Below are positions 42,703-51,254 of a stretch of DNA of 64,000 nucleotides, piece by piece. A model generated the notes under the pieces. It was not told where the DNA came from. It saw only the letters and a program-made list of their open reading frames with translations, and did no database searches. A program made the translations under genes and the position numbers. The stretch's first letter is position 1, and each line of letters starts with the position of its first letter. Origin of the DNA: Salinactinospora qingdaonensis (GTDB lineage Bacteria; Actinomycetota; Actinomycetes; Streptosporangiales; Streptosporangiaceae); assembly GCF_039539445.1 (NCBI RefSeq), contig NZ_BAABDD010000010.1, forward strand, positions 1 through 64,000. The letters run 5' to 3'.

Positions 42703-43038
42703 GTGACCGAGGCGCGAGAAAACTCTTCCCACCAGCCCGAACCGTCCCACAACACCGGCGATGTCGCATATCCTGCCCACCCCGAAGCAGAGTCGAAAGA
42801 CCGTTCCCACGCCCCGCCGGTTACGGCCTCGCGAAACTCGGGCGAGATGAATGTCACCTACGAGTTTCAGGTGGTGCCGGGGCAGCCGGGGCGTGAGCTG
42901 CAAGCAGAGCAAACCCACGCCATCAAGGACGTACTGGAATGGGTGCTGAGCACGCGCAGCGAGAACCCCCCATCCCCCTCGACGCCCTCCGACACGGCTC
43001 CACCGACGAACCCACCCAGCGACTCCAAGGACAGCTGA
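42703..43038 (+). CDS. Small hypothetical protein before the integrase
   Basis: A 111-aa hydrophilic protein, Ser/Pro/His-rich, with one ordered-looking stretch (NVTYEFQVVPGQPGRELQAE, about 50-69) and a Pro-rich tail. GTG start with GGAAGGA seven bases upstream. It ends at or just inside the beginning of the integrase. Its position would suit a recombination directionality factor or accessory gene, but no motif supports that. Confidence 0.5.
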   Translation: MTEARENSSHQPEPSHNTGDVAYPAHPEAESKDRSHAPPVTASRNSGEMNVTYEFQVVPGQPGRELQAEQTHAIKDVLEWVLSTRSENPPSPSTPSDTAPPTNPPSDSKDS

Positions 43039-43055
43039 AAGGCGGGTTCCTGCGG

Positions 43056-44800
43056 GTGGCCTTCGCAGGACGCACCTCCACCGACGACCGCCAGGACCCC
43101 ACACTTTCCATCCCGCGCCAGCTCACCAGCTCGCGCAGCAACCTGCCCGAGCAGGCCGCCATTGTGGCTCATTTCTATGATGTGGAGTCGGGCCGCACCG
43201 AGCTGGGGCTACGCGGCCAAGGACGGGCTCATGAGGAGATGTCCATCCCGGTGCCGCGCGATGGCGGTATCACCGATCTGCTGGAGGAGGCCGCCCGATC
43301 CGATCGCCGCTTCGATGCGGTGATCTGTGAGTCCATCGACCGCATTGCGCGGCGCACCTACCTGGGTACCCAGATCGAGTACCGGCTGGAACAGCTTGGA
43401 GTGATGCTGTTCGCCTCCGGTGAGCCCATCGTGGCCTCGGGTGAACGCGCCTCGCAGATCCTGACCCGGCGGGTCAAGCAGGGTGTGGCCGAGTGGTGCG
43501 TCCTGGAGCTGCTGGAGAAGTCCTGGGACGGGTTCGAGACCCACACCGAGTAGGGCTTCGACGTCGGCCGTGCCCCCTATGGCTACACTGCGCTGCGGGT
43601 GCCCCACCCGGTGCCGGCCCGCCGAGCCGAGGGGGCCGGCACGCACCGCCTCACCCCCGACCCGGTGCGCGCGCCGGTGGTGAGCCACATCTATGAGCTG
43701 CGGGTGCGCAGACGCCTGGGCTATGCCGCCATCGCTGAGCTGCTCAATCTCCAGCCCGAGCGGTTCCCCCCACCCGAGCCGGTCGATGCCCAGCGCAGGG
43801 TGGGGCGCTGGACGGCCAGTTCGGTGCGTGGGGTGCTGACCAACCCCAAGTACACCGGCTACATGGTCTGGAACCGGCGCGCCACCAAAACCGGGCGTGG
43901 GCGCCACAACGCCCCACGCCAGTGGGTGTGGTCCAGCCAACCCACCCACGAACCCGTGGTCAGCATCGACATGTTCGTGGCCGCCCAACAGGTGGCCACC
44001 CAGCGGGAACGCTCCCGCAGCTCCGGCGGGCGGGCCAACCATCCCCAGGCCAAGCGCTCCTACGTGCTGCGCTCCTACGTGGTGTGCGGGATCTGTGGGC
44101 GCCGCATGTTCGGCAAGACCCGCCGCCACACCGGCTACTTCGCCTGCCAGCCCGCACCGGGCTGTGCCGAGGGCGGCCATCCGGCCAGCGTGTGGGTACG
44201 CGAGCAGGACCTGCTGGAGGCGGTTTTGGGCTTCTTCGCCCGACGGGTGTTTAGCCCCAGCCGCAGGGGGCCGGCTGGCCGCCCGGCTGCCCCAGGTCGA
44301 GACCGAGGCCCACCGCGAACACGAGGCCGGCCTGGCTTCGCTGCAACGCCGCCTTCACGATCTGGACACCCGACGGGAGCGGCTGTTGGCCCAACTGGAG
44401 GTGTTCGACGACCCCCATGCCGAGATGGCCGCCGACATCCGTGCCCGTGCGCAGCGCATCTACGAGGAGCGCGGCACCGTCCAGGAGCAGCTTCGGGAAC
44501 TGCAACAGCACGCCCCACAGCGCAGCGCGCCGGAGTTGTTGGAGGCGCTGCCGGTGGGCGAGTGTGACCTCGCTAAGGTGCCCGAGGAACTGTTGCGGCG
44601 GTTGTTCGAGGCGTTTCGCCTCCAGGTGGTCTACGACCGTCCGCGTCACGCGGTGACGGTGCGGGTGCACCTGGCCGCCGAGACCGTGCCCGAGCTGCGC
44701 CAGACGGCCGACCGCGTGCTCACCCACGACGACCGTGACGAAAAACGAGAAAGAAAGGAACCCATGGACGCAGCACCGCCCCACGTTCCCCTCTGTGACG
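43056..44800 (+). pseudogene. Large serine integrase gene, broken by TAG and a frameshift
   Basis: Reads as a large serine recombinase. The resolvase domain has VAFAGRTSTDDRQDP (catalytic Ser in RTST) and DAVICESIDRIARRT. The recombinase domain has YAAIAELLNLQ and VRGVLTNPKYTGYMVWNRR. A zinc ribbon (VVCGICGRRMFGKT) and a coiled coil (about 44300-44500) follow. TAG at 43551-43553 interrupts the frame where relatives have Gln (HTEQGF; here HTE, stop, GF). A G5 tract at 44266-44270 has one G too many, shifting the coiled coil into another frame. The start is unclear: GTG 43056 is given, but an ATG at 42939 in frame is possible. The last frame runs on antisense through the tRNA-Arg, so the native end cannot be fixed. 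Confidence 0.8.
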
Positions 44801-44872
44801 TGCCCCCTGCAGGATTCGAACCTGCGCACACGGCTCCGGAGGCCGTTGCTCTATCCCCTGAGCTAAGGGGGC
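44801..44872 (-). tRNA. tRNA-Arg (anticodon CCG)
   Basis: A 72-nt cloverleaf on the minus strand. The acceptor arm GCCCCCT pairs with AGGGGGC, discriminator A, no encoded CCA. D-arm segment AGCTCAGGGGATAGAGC, anticodon arm ACGGC-CTCCGGA-GCCGT with anticodon CCG, and T-loop GGTTCGAATCC. Reads CGG. Its 3' end faces the serine integrase and conjugation module, so this gene is the likely integration target; integration left the tRNA complete. Confidence 0.95.
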
Positions 44873-45014
44873 GCTGTGGGGTCCACTTTAGCAGGGGTTC
44901 GAGGGGGAACGTGCGCGGTGACGGGGGCGGAGGGAGTGGGTCGTTATCGTCGCGTTGTGGGTACGCCAGCGAAGCCCCCGTTGCGGCGCTAGCCTCACGG
45001 GTGTGGGTGATGCC

Positions 45015-45392
45015 GTGGGACGGGTACTCGTAGTCGATGACGATGAGGTGATTCGCCAGCTCATCGTCGTGAATCTGCAATTGGAGGGGTTCGAGGTCCA
45101 TACGGCCGTCGACGGCCAAGACTGTCTCGATCGAGTGGAGGACATCGCGCCCGATGTGATCACGCTCGACGTCATGATGCCCCGCCTCGACGGGTGGGTG
45201 ACGGCGGTGCGGTTACGCGAGAACGAACGGACCCGCGACGTGCGGGTACTGCTCATCACCGCCCGTGCGCAAAAAAACGACGTGCGACGGGGAACCGAGG
45301 TCGGAGCCGACGCCTATCTGACCAAGCCGTTCGACCCCACCGAACTGATCCAGGTCGTACGCGACCTGGCCGCGGCCACGCGGGCCGGATAG
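45015..45392 (+). CDS. Single-domain response regulator
   Basis: A CheY-like receiver of about 125 aa with no output domain. The acidic pocket VVDDDEVI, phospho-acceptor Asp in VITLDVMMPRLDGW, Thr in VLLITARAQ and Lys in YLTKPFDP are all present. Such orphan receivers are conserved near argS-lysA in many actinobacteria; the partner kinase is elsewhere. The start is not certain: GTG at 45015 gives the usual GRVLVVDDDE beginning, and GTG at 45003 is an alternative. It is followed at once by the ArgS-like gene. Confidence 0.85.
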   Translation: MGRVLVVDDDEVIRQLIVVNLQLEGFEVHTAVDGQDCLDRVEDIAPDVITLDVMMPRLDGWVTAVRLRENERTRDVRVLLITARAQKNDVRRGTEVGADAYLTKPFDPTELIQVVRDLAAATRAG

Positions 45393-45395
45393 TCG

Positions 45396-46907
45396 ATGAG
45401 CCTCCCCTCGCCGCCTCCCCACAGGCCCGGCTGCGGCCACGCGAAGCGGTCGGGCGAGGAGCCCGCCGGTCCCGCCGGTGGCGTACCTCCAGCCGGACCG
45501 CACCAGGGAGAAGGCACCCCCTGGTGGCTCGACACGGTGCTGCGCACAGCGGCAGCCAGCGTGCTCGGTGCCGACCACAACCCCCCCACCCGCCTGCCCG
45601 CCGCCGAACCGCGGCAGGCGCCAGACGGGGCAGCCGGCGACTACTCGACCGCGCTCGCGCTGCGCCTGTCCCGCAGCAGCGGGCGCCCCGCCCGCGAACT
45701 CGCCGACGAGGTCGCCGCCGAACTCCGCCGGCAGCCGGGAATCGGTGATGCTGTCGCCGAAGGCCCCGGTTTCATCACCGTGACCCCGCTTCCCGCCGTT
45801 CGCAGGGCGCTGCTACGCGCCGCCAGCCTCGGGCCGGCCTACCTCACCGGCCGCCCCGAAGGGTTCGGTCGCTGCGGCGAACACCCGGCGTGGGCGCTCA
45901 CCCCCCTCCACCGCGCCGCCACTCTCGCCCAAGCCAGACAGTGGGCGCGCGACGACGCCCGGCACCGCCTCGCCCTCGCCGCCGGCCACGACATCGCCCC
46001 GGCTGAGGCGCCGGGCGCCGGCGTCGACACCGCAGCGAGCGAGAACCCCCCCACCCGGTCGCCCCGCGCCGCCGAGACCGCTGGAGCCGATGAGGGCGAC
46101 GGCACCGGGAGGGGGGAAGCGCCCGAAGAAACCACCGCGATCTCGTGCCCTTGCGCAACAGAGGAGTTCGCCACCGGGGGGCGGGGGGGTCGCCGGGCGG
46201 CGGAGGGTGTGGCTGCTCGCTGCGCCGACGCGGTCGACGGCGGGTGGCGCGACCCCTACTACGACGCCCCGCCCGGTGAGACCGAGCCGGCGCGACTGCT
46301 CGCGGTGCTCGGGGAGGCGGCCACCCGCATCGCCTACTGTCGTAGTGCCGACCAGCAGCCGCGCCCCGGCGAGCGCACCGGTCCCGACCTGCCCGCATGG
46401 CCCACCGCCCGCCGGCCGGGCGCTTGGGCGCGTCATACCGCCGACAACCCGGCGTTCGCGCTGCGCTACGCCCACGCCCACGCCCGGTCCACACTGCGCT
46501 GGGCCCACGACAGCGCCACGGTCGACGACCTTCCAGCCCGTCCTGCCTCGGCGAGCCACGAGAGCTCAGCGCCGCAGGGGGACGGCGCCCACGCGCTCGC
46601 CGCCCTCGCCTCCAGTACGGCCGTCGAGGTCACCGGGCTGCTGTTCGACGGCCCCGGCCTGCTCGCCGCCTCTGCTCGCCGCCGTAGCCCCCATACGCTG
46701 GTCAGATATCTGGAAGGGCTCGCCGTTGCCTACCATGATTGGTGGGAATCCTGCGACGCCGTCACCGGAAGGGACATCGGCCCTGCTGGGGCCGGTGCCG
46801 CGCGCGGGGAGGCCGTCGCCGCGCGGCTCGACCTGTGCGCCGCTGTCTGTGGTGTCCTCGCCGCCGGATTGGCCGTGCTCGGAGTGTCGGCACCCGCCCG
46901 ACTGTAG
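45396..46907 (+). CDS. ArgS-like protein lacking the catalytic core (DALR domain)
   Basis: A 503-aa relative of arginyl-tRNA synthetase. Residues about 45-140 match the ArgS N-terminal tRNA-binding domain (DYSTALALRLSRSSGRPARE, GPGFITVTPLP). Residues about 345-503 match the end of the core and the DALR anticodon domain (NPAFALRYAHAHARSTLRW, LVRYLEGLAVAYHDWW, LGVSAPARL). The Rossmann fold with the HIGH and KMSK signatures is missing, replaced by about 150 low-complexity residues. It cannot charge tRNA but might bind tRNA-Arg. In many actinobacteria active argS sits just before lysA, so this looks like a remodelled paralogue. Confidence 0.8.
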   Translation: MSLPSPPPHRPGCGHAKRSGEEPAGPAGGVPPAGPHQGEGTPWWLDTVLRTAAASVLGADHNPPTRLPAAEPRQAPDGAAGDYSTALALRLSRSSGRPARELADEVAAELRRQPGIGDAVAEGPGFITVTPLPAVRRALLRAASLGPAYLTGRPEGFGRCGEHPAWALTPLHRAATLAQARQWARDDARHRLALAAGHDIAPAEAPGAGVDTAASENPPTRSPRAAETAGADEGDGTGRGEAPEETTAISCPCATEEFATGGRGGRRAAEGVAARCADAVDGGWRDPYYDAPPGETEPARLLAVLGEAATRIAYCRSADQQPRPGERTGPDLPAWPTARRPGAWARHTADNPAFALRYAHAHARSTLRWAHDSATVDDLPARPASASHESSAPQGDGAHALAALASSTAVEVTGLLFDGPGLLAASARRRSPHTLVRYLEGLAVAYHDWWESCDAVTGRDIGPAGAGAARGEAVAARLDLCAAVCGVLAAGLAVLGVSAPARL

Positions 46908-46996
46908 GTGCGTCCTGCCGCACGCGCTCCGCCGCTTTGTGCCCGCCCGCCAACTTCAGCCATGCCCTACTCAACCCAGCGAGAGTCTGTTCGCCC

Positions 46997-48388
46997 ATGA
47001 GCCGTAACGCCCATCCGGCAGGTCCGCGCCACGCCGAAGTGCTGCCCGAGGACCATCCGCCGCTTCCTTCCCACGACCTCACCGAGCTTGACCCGGTCAT
47101 TTGGCCCACCACGGCTAAGCGCGTCGGTGGCGAGTTGACGATCGGTGGGGTCAGGGTGAGCGAGCTCGCTGAACAGTTCGGCACGCCGCTCTACGCGCTC
47201 GACGAGGACGACTTTCGGACTCGCGCCCGCGACTACCAGTTGGCTTTCAGCGATGTCGACGCTGAGGTCTACTACGCCGGCAAGGCCCTGCTCACCAAGG
47301 CGGTCGCTCGCTGGGCGCACGAGGAAGGTCTCAAGATCGACGTCTGTAGCGCCGGTGAACTCGCCGTGGCGCTGGCTGCCGGTGTACCGCCCGCGCGCCT
47401 TGGTATGCACGGCAACAACAAGTCGCGGGCCGAACTCGCTCGCGCGGTCGACGTCGGCGTCGGCCGGATCGTCATCGACTCCTTCGCCGAGATCGAGCGG
47501 CTCGAACAGATCGCCGCCGAGTACGGCCGTACTCCCGAGGTGCTGGTACGGGTCACCACTGGGGTCGAGGCCCATACCCACGAGTTCGTGGCCACCGCTC
47601 ACGACGACCAGAAGTTCGGGTTGGCGCTCAGCAGCGGTGCCGCCGCCGAGGCCGTCCGTCGGGTGATCGCCTCCCGGCATCTGAACCTGGTTGGGCTGCA
47701 CTCCCATATCGGTTCCCAGATCTTCACCACCGACGGTTTCGAGGTGGCCGCGCGCCGGTTGACGCGCTTGCTCACCCAGATCCACACCGAACACGGGGTG
47801 GTGCTCAGCGAGCTCAACTTGGGCGGCGGGCTGGGGATCGCCTACGTCACCGGCGACACTCCCCAAGAACCCAAGACCATCGCGGACAGCCTGCTCACCA
47901 TCGTCCAGCGCGAATGCGAGGCCAACGGGCTGCCCATGCCGCGGATCGCCGTGGAGCCGGGCCGCGCGATCGCCGGGCCGGCCGGGGTCACCCTCTACGA
48001 GGTCGGCACCGTCAAGGACGTCGAGGGGCTGCGCAGCTACGTCAGCGTCGATGGCGGCATGAGCGACAACATCCGTACCGCTCTCTACGGCGCCGAGTAC
48101 ACGTGTGTGCTCGCCTCGCGCGCCAGCGACGCCTCCCCCATGCTCTCCCGGCTGGTGGGCAAGCACTGCGAGAGCGGCGACATGATCGTCCGCGACCTTT
48201 ACCTTCCGGCGGACGTGGGTGCCGGTGACCTGGTCGCCGTGGCGGCCACGGGCGCCTACTGTCACTCCATGGCCAGTAACTACAACTATTTGCCCAGGCC
48301 GGCTCTTGTCGCGGTGCGTGAGGGGCGGGCGCGCACGCTCGTCCGGCGAGAGACCGAAGAGGATCTCCTCCGCCTGGACGTAGGCTGA
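46997..48388 (+). CDS. lysA: Diaminopimelate decarboxylase
   Basis: A 463-aa PLP enzyme (alanine racemase fold, group IV decarboxylase) making L-lysine from meso-diaminopimelate. The PLP lysine is in YYAGKALLTKAV (about residue 97). GLHSHIGSQIF, LNLGGGLGIAY, the phosphate-binding VEPGRAIAGPAG and the C-terminal GAYCHSMASNYN are all present. ATG at 46997; no strong ribosome site is visible. It is followed after 85 bp by hom, as in other actinobacteria. Confidence 0.97.
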   Translation: MSRNAHPAGPRHAEVLPEDHPPLPSHDLTELDPVIWPTTAKRVGGELTIGGVRVSELAEQFGTPLYALDEDDFRTRARDYQLAFSDVDAEVYYAGKALLTKAVARWAHEEGLKIDVCSAGELAVALAAGVPPARLGMHGNNKSRAELARAVDVGVGRIVIDSFAEIERLEQIAAEYGRTPEVLVRVTTGVEAHTHEFVATAHDDQKFGLALSSGAAAEAVRRVIASRHLNLVGLHSHIGSQIFTTDGFEVAARRLTRLLTQIHTEHGVVLSELNLGGGLGIAYVTGDTPQEPKTIADSLLTIVQRECEANGLPMPRIAVEPGRAIAGPAGVTLYEVGTVKDVEGLRSYVSVDGGMSDNIRTALYGAEYTCVLASRASDASPMLSRLVGKHCESGDMIVRDLYLPADVGAGDLVAVAATGAYCHSMASNYNYLPRPALVAVREGRARTLVRRETEEDLLRLDVG

Positions 48389-48473
48389 GTTCAGCCGGCG
48401 CCGCTGGGCGCCACGGGTGACACCGAACCGCGAAGAGCCGACCGAAGAAGACAAGACTGGGAGTCTCCCCCCT

Positions 48474-49763
48474 ATGGCACTGAAGGTGGCCCTGTTGGGC
48501 TGCGGCGTTGTGGGCTCAGAAGTCGTGCGACTGATGAACGAGCAGTCGACGGAACTCGCCGCCCGCATCGGAACACCCCTGGAGATCGGGGGGATCGCGG
48601 TGCGCCGGACCGGGCGTGTCCGCGACACCGGCCTGGACCCGGAACTGTTCACCACCGATGCCATGAGCCTGGTGACACGCCCCGACATCGATCTCGTCGT
48701 CGAGGTCATCGGCGGTATCGAGCCGGCGCGTTCGCTGATCCTGGCGGCGGTCAAGGCCGGTAAGTCCGTCGTGACCGCCAACAAGGCGCTGCTGGCCGAA
48801 GACGGCGAGGTGATCCACGACGCCGCCCGCGACGCCGGAGTCGACATCTACTACGAGGCGAGCGTGGCCGGGGCGATCCCGCTGCTGCGCCCGCTGCGCG
48901 ACTCGCTGGCCGGTGACCGGATCAACCGGGTGCTGGGCATCGTCAACGGTACGACCAACTACATCCTCGACCGCATGGACGCTCTGGGCGCCGGGTTCGC
49001 GGAGTCCTTGGAGGAGGCGCAGGCGCTGGGCTACGCCGAGTCCGACCCCACCGCCGACGTCGAGGGGTTCGACGCCGCGGCCAAGGCCGCCATCTTGGCG
49101 CGATTGGCGTTCCACACGCCGGTCACGGCCGCCGACGTCCACCGGGAAGGCATCACCGAGGTCACCGCCGGCGACATCGTCAGCGCACAGGCTATGGGGT
49201 GTGTGGTGAAGCTCCTGGCGATCTGTCAGCGTTCCGAGGACGGCGCGTCGGTGGGGGTGCGGGTCCATCCGGTGATGCTGCCGCGCGAGCACCCGCTGGC
49301 CAACGTCAAAGAGGCCTACAACGCGGTGTTCGTCGAGGCCGAGTCGGCGGGGCGGCTCATGTTCTACGGGGCCGGCGCCGGAGGCTCGCCCACAGCCAGC
49401 GCTGTACTGGGCGATGTCGTGGCCATCGCCCGTAACCGCCGCGCCGGCACGTTCGCCGCGGACGGCGACGACGACTCGGTGCTGGCCGTTCACCCCATGG
49501 GGGAGACCGTCACGCGCTACCACGTGGCGCTTGACGTCGCCGACCGGCCCGGGGTGCTCGCCGCCGTGGCCGAGGTTTACGCCGCCAACGGCGTCTCCAT
49601 TAAGAACGTGCGCCAGGAGGGCCACGGCGAGGACGCTCAACTCGTTCTCGTCAGCCATCAAGCGCCCGACGCTGCCCTGGCCAGGACGGTGGAGCAACTG
49701 CGCACTCTCGACATGGTCCGCGCCGTGGCCAGCGTCATGCGGGTGGAAGCCTTCCAGCACTGA
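48474..49763 (+). CDS. hom: Homoserine dehydrogenase
   Basis: A 429-aa NAD(P)-dependent enzyme converting aspartate semialdehyde to homoserine. VALLGCGVVGSEVVRLM is the nucleotide-binding loop (about 5-21). VTANKALLA, YYEASVAGAIPLLRPL and GIVNGTTNYIL are catalytic-domain signatures. A C-terminal ACT domain (about 350-429, PGVLAAVAEVYAANGVSIKN) suggests feedback control by threonine. Start at ATG 48474 behind GGGAG; an upstream GTG at 48417 would add an unconserved stretch. Confidence 0.97.
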   Translation: MALKVALLGCGVVGSEVVRLMNEQSTELAARIGTPLEIGGIAVRRTGRVRDTGLDPELFTTDAMSLVTRPDIDLVVEVIGGIEPARSLILAAVKAGKSVVTANKALLAEDGEVIHDAARDAGVDIYYEASVAGAIPLLRPLRDSLAGDRINRVLGIVNGTTNYILDRMDALGAGFAESLEEAQALGYAESDPTADVEGFDAAAKAAILARLAFHTPVTAADVHREGITEVTAGDIVSAQAMGCVVKLLAICQRSEDGASVGVRVHPVMLPREHPLANVKEAYNAVFVEAESAGRLMFYGAGAGGSPTASAVLGDVVAIARNRRAGTFAADGDDDSVLAVHPMGETVTRYHVALDVADRPGVLAAVAEVYAANGVSIKNVRQEGHGEDAQLVLVSHQAPDAALARTVEQLRTLDMVRAVASVMRVEAFQH

Positions 49764-49819
49764 CCTGGCGCCGGCCCCGCGCGGCGCTCGCCTAACCGCA
49801 GGAAAGCACCTCGTAGCCG

Positions 49820-50797
49820 ATGACCAGTACGTCTGACCAGCCAACACAGCAAGAAGTGGCACAGCCCCCCGTCACCGTCATCGACGAGGAACAGTGGCGC
49901 CACCGCGAGGAGCTGCACCAGCGTCGCGTCGACGAAGTGACGCGGGAGCACCGGCACCGCCGCGCCGAGGGGCGCTCCCACCCGGTGGAAGATTTCCTGT
50001 TCACCTACTACAGCTTCCCGCCGGGCCGGTTGCGGCGCTGGCACTGCGGCCCTGGCGTCGTGCTCCTCGGGCAGCGGGCGCAGCAGCGCGCCGCCTGGCG
50101 GTGGTATCGCGCGGCCGCGGCTCCCGTGGCAGGTGGGGGCCGCGGCGCGGGAGCGGCGCTGGACGTCGAAGCGTTCCTGGCCGAGCGGGGTGCCACGGTC
50201 GACTTCGTGATGGGGTTGCTGGCCGCTACCGACGCGCGCCCCGCCCACCTGGGCTGTTTCGGGCTGCACGAGTGGGCTATGGTCTACCGCTGTTCCGCTG
50301 ACCAGCTACGTCATTCCGGACTGCCCCTGCGGTTGGGGAGGGCCGGTACCGACGCCGTGGTCGAGTCCCATTCGATCCGCTGTTCGCACTACGACGCCTA
50401 CCGCTTCTTCACCGCCGCGGCTCGCCCGCGCAACCGGTTGGCCCCCACCCGTGCCGATCAGGTCGCCAACGAGCAGCCGGGGTGTCTGCACGCCAACATG
50501 GACCTGTACAAGTGGGCCTACAAGCTGTCTCCGGCCATCCCCAGCGAGTTGGTCGTCGACTGTTTCGAGTTGGCCCGCGACGTTCGTGTCCTGGATATGC
50601 GCGCTTCCCCCTATGACCTGAGCGAGTACGGCTACTCTCCGGTCCCGATCGAGACCTCGGCGGGTAAGGCCGACTACATCGCCCAGCAGCGCGAGTTCGC
50701 CGAACGCGCAGGGGTGTTGCGCCGCCGGTTGCTGCACCAGTGCCGCCTGCTCCTCGCCCACGGCGGTGTTGCCCCCGGAGAGGCGGGGCAGCGCTGA
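49820..50797 (+). CDS. Conserved actinobacterial protein, often called 3-methyladenine DNA glycosylase
   Basis: A 325-aa protein with strongly conserved stretches (HPVEDFLFTYYSF, GCFGLHEWAMVYR, QPGCLHANMDLYKWAYKLSP, YGYSPVPIET) known from many actinobacterial genomes, where it is labelled 3-methyladenine DNA glycosylase. I see no helix-hairpin-helix or AAG-type signature that proves that activity, so the label is doubtful. It lies between hom and thrC but shows no link to threonine synthesis. Start ATG at 49820 follows GGAAAG. Confidence 0.75.
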   Translation: MTSTSDQPTQQEVAQPPVTVIDEEQWRHREELHQRRVDEVTREHRHRRAEGRSHPVEDFLFTYYSFPPGRLRRWHCGPGVVLLGQRAQQRAAWRWYRAAAAPVAGGGRGAGAALDVEAFLAERGATVDFVMGLLAATDARPAHLGCFGLHEWAMVYRCSADQLRHSGLPLRLGRAGTDAVVESHSIRCSHYDAYRFFTAAARPRNRLAPTRADQVANEQPGCLHANMDLYKWAYKLSPAIPSELVVDCFELARDVRVLDMRASPYDLSEYGYSPVPIETSAGKADYIAQQREFAERAGVLRRRLLHQCRLLLAHGGVAPGEAGQR

Positions 50798-51254
50798 CCT
50801 GCCTGCCGGGAGAGCGGCAGGCTCCCGGGTTGGAGGCGAGATTGCGGTCTTGTTGATTTTCGGTCACGAACGGGCGTGCTCGCCGGTGTGGGGAGCGGGG
50901 CCGCCGCGCTGCGGGCACCGACGTCCTGGCGGGAACCAGGGGGTGGGCGGCTTCGGCCGAGTTCATGTGCTCGATCGTCGGGGCCGCTCCGCCCCTTGGG
51001 GGCCTTGCTGCGGTGCGGTGTTACCAGTCATGCCCGCCCCTGGGGCGCTGCGGTTTCGGGGCCCTGTTCCACGACCTGAGACGGAGTCGGAGCAGCTCCT
51101 ACAGCGTCGTAGACTGGGCCTGTCAGTGAACGCGCGAATCCGCCGTTTCTCTCGTCGCCGGCGTGCGATTGGCGTCACGATCGCGTGCACATAGTCGCAC
51201 CGTCGCGTCCCGCGGCTGAAGACGCCGTTCGTAGTACCGCCTTCGGAGGCCCCT
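50798..51254. promoter_or_regulatory. Upstream region of thrC
   Basis: About 457 bp without a supported gene; open frames here have no recognisable similarity. A possible -10 box TAGACT (51110-51115) lies about 140 bp before thrC without a good -35. The end carries GGAGG eight bases before the thrC start. No threonine attenuator or known riboswitch was recognised. Confidence 0.4.

Noticed and set aside
44873..45014. Integrase frame continuing past the tRNA to 45033 as real coding sequence
   Set aside because: It crosses a conserved tRNA antisense and runs into the response regulator start; this is readthrough of an open frame, not a native C-terminus.
46967..48847. A 626-codon minus-strand open frame across lysA and the start of hom
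   Set aside because: Antisense shadow of two well-conserved genes; no domain, and it spans two unrelated genes.
50766..51194. A 142-codon open frame between the glycosylase-like gene and thrC
   Set aside because: No ribosome site and no recognisable similarity; treated as the thrC upstream region.
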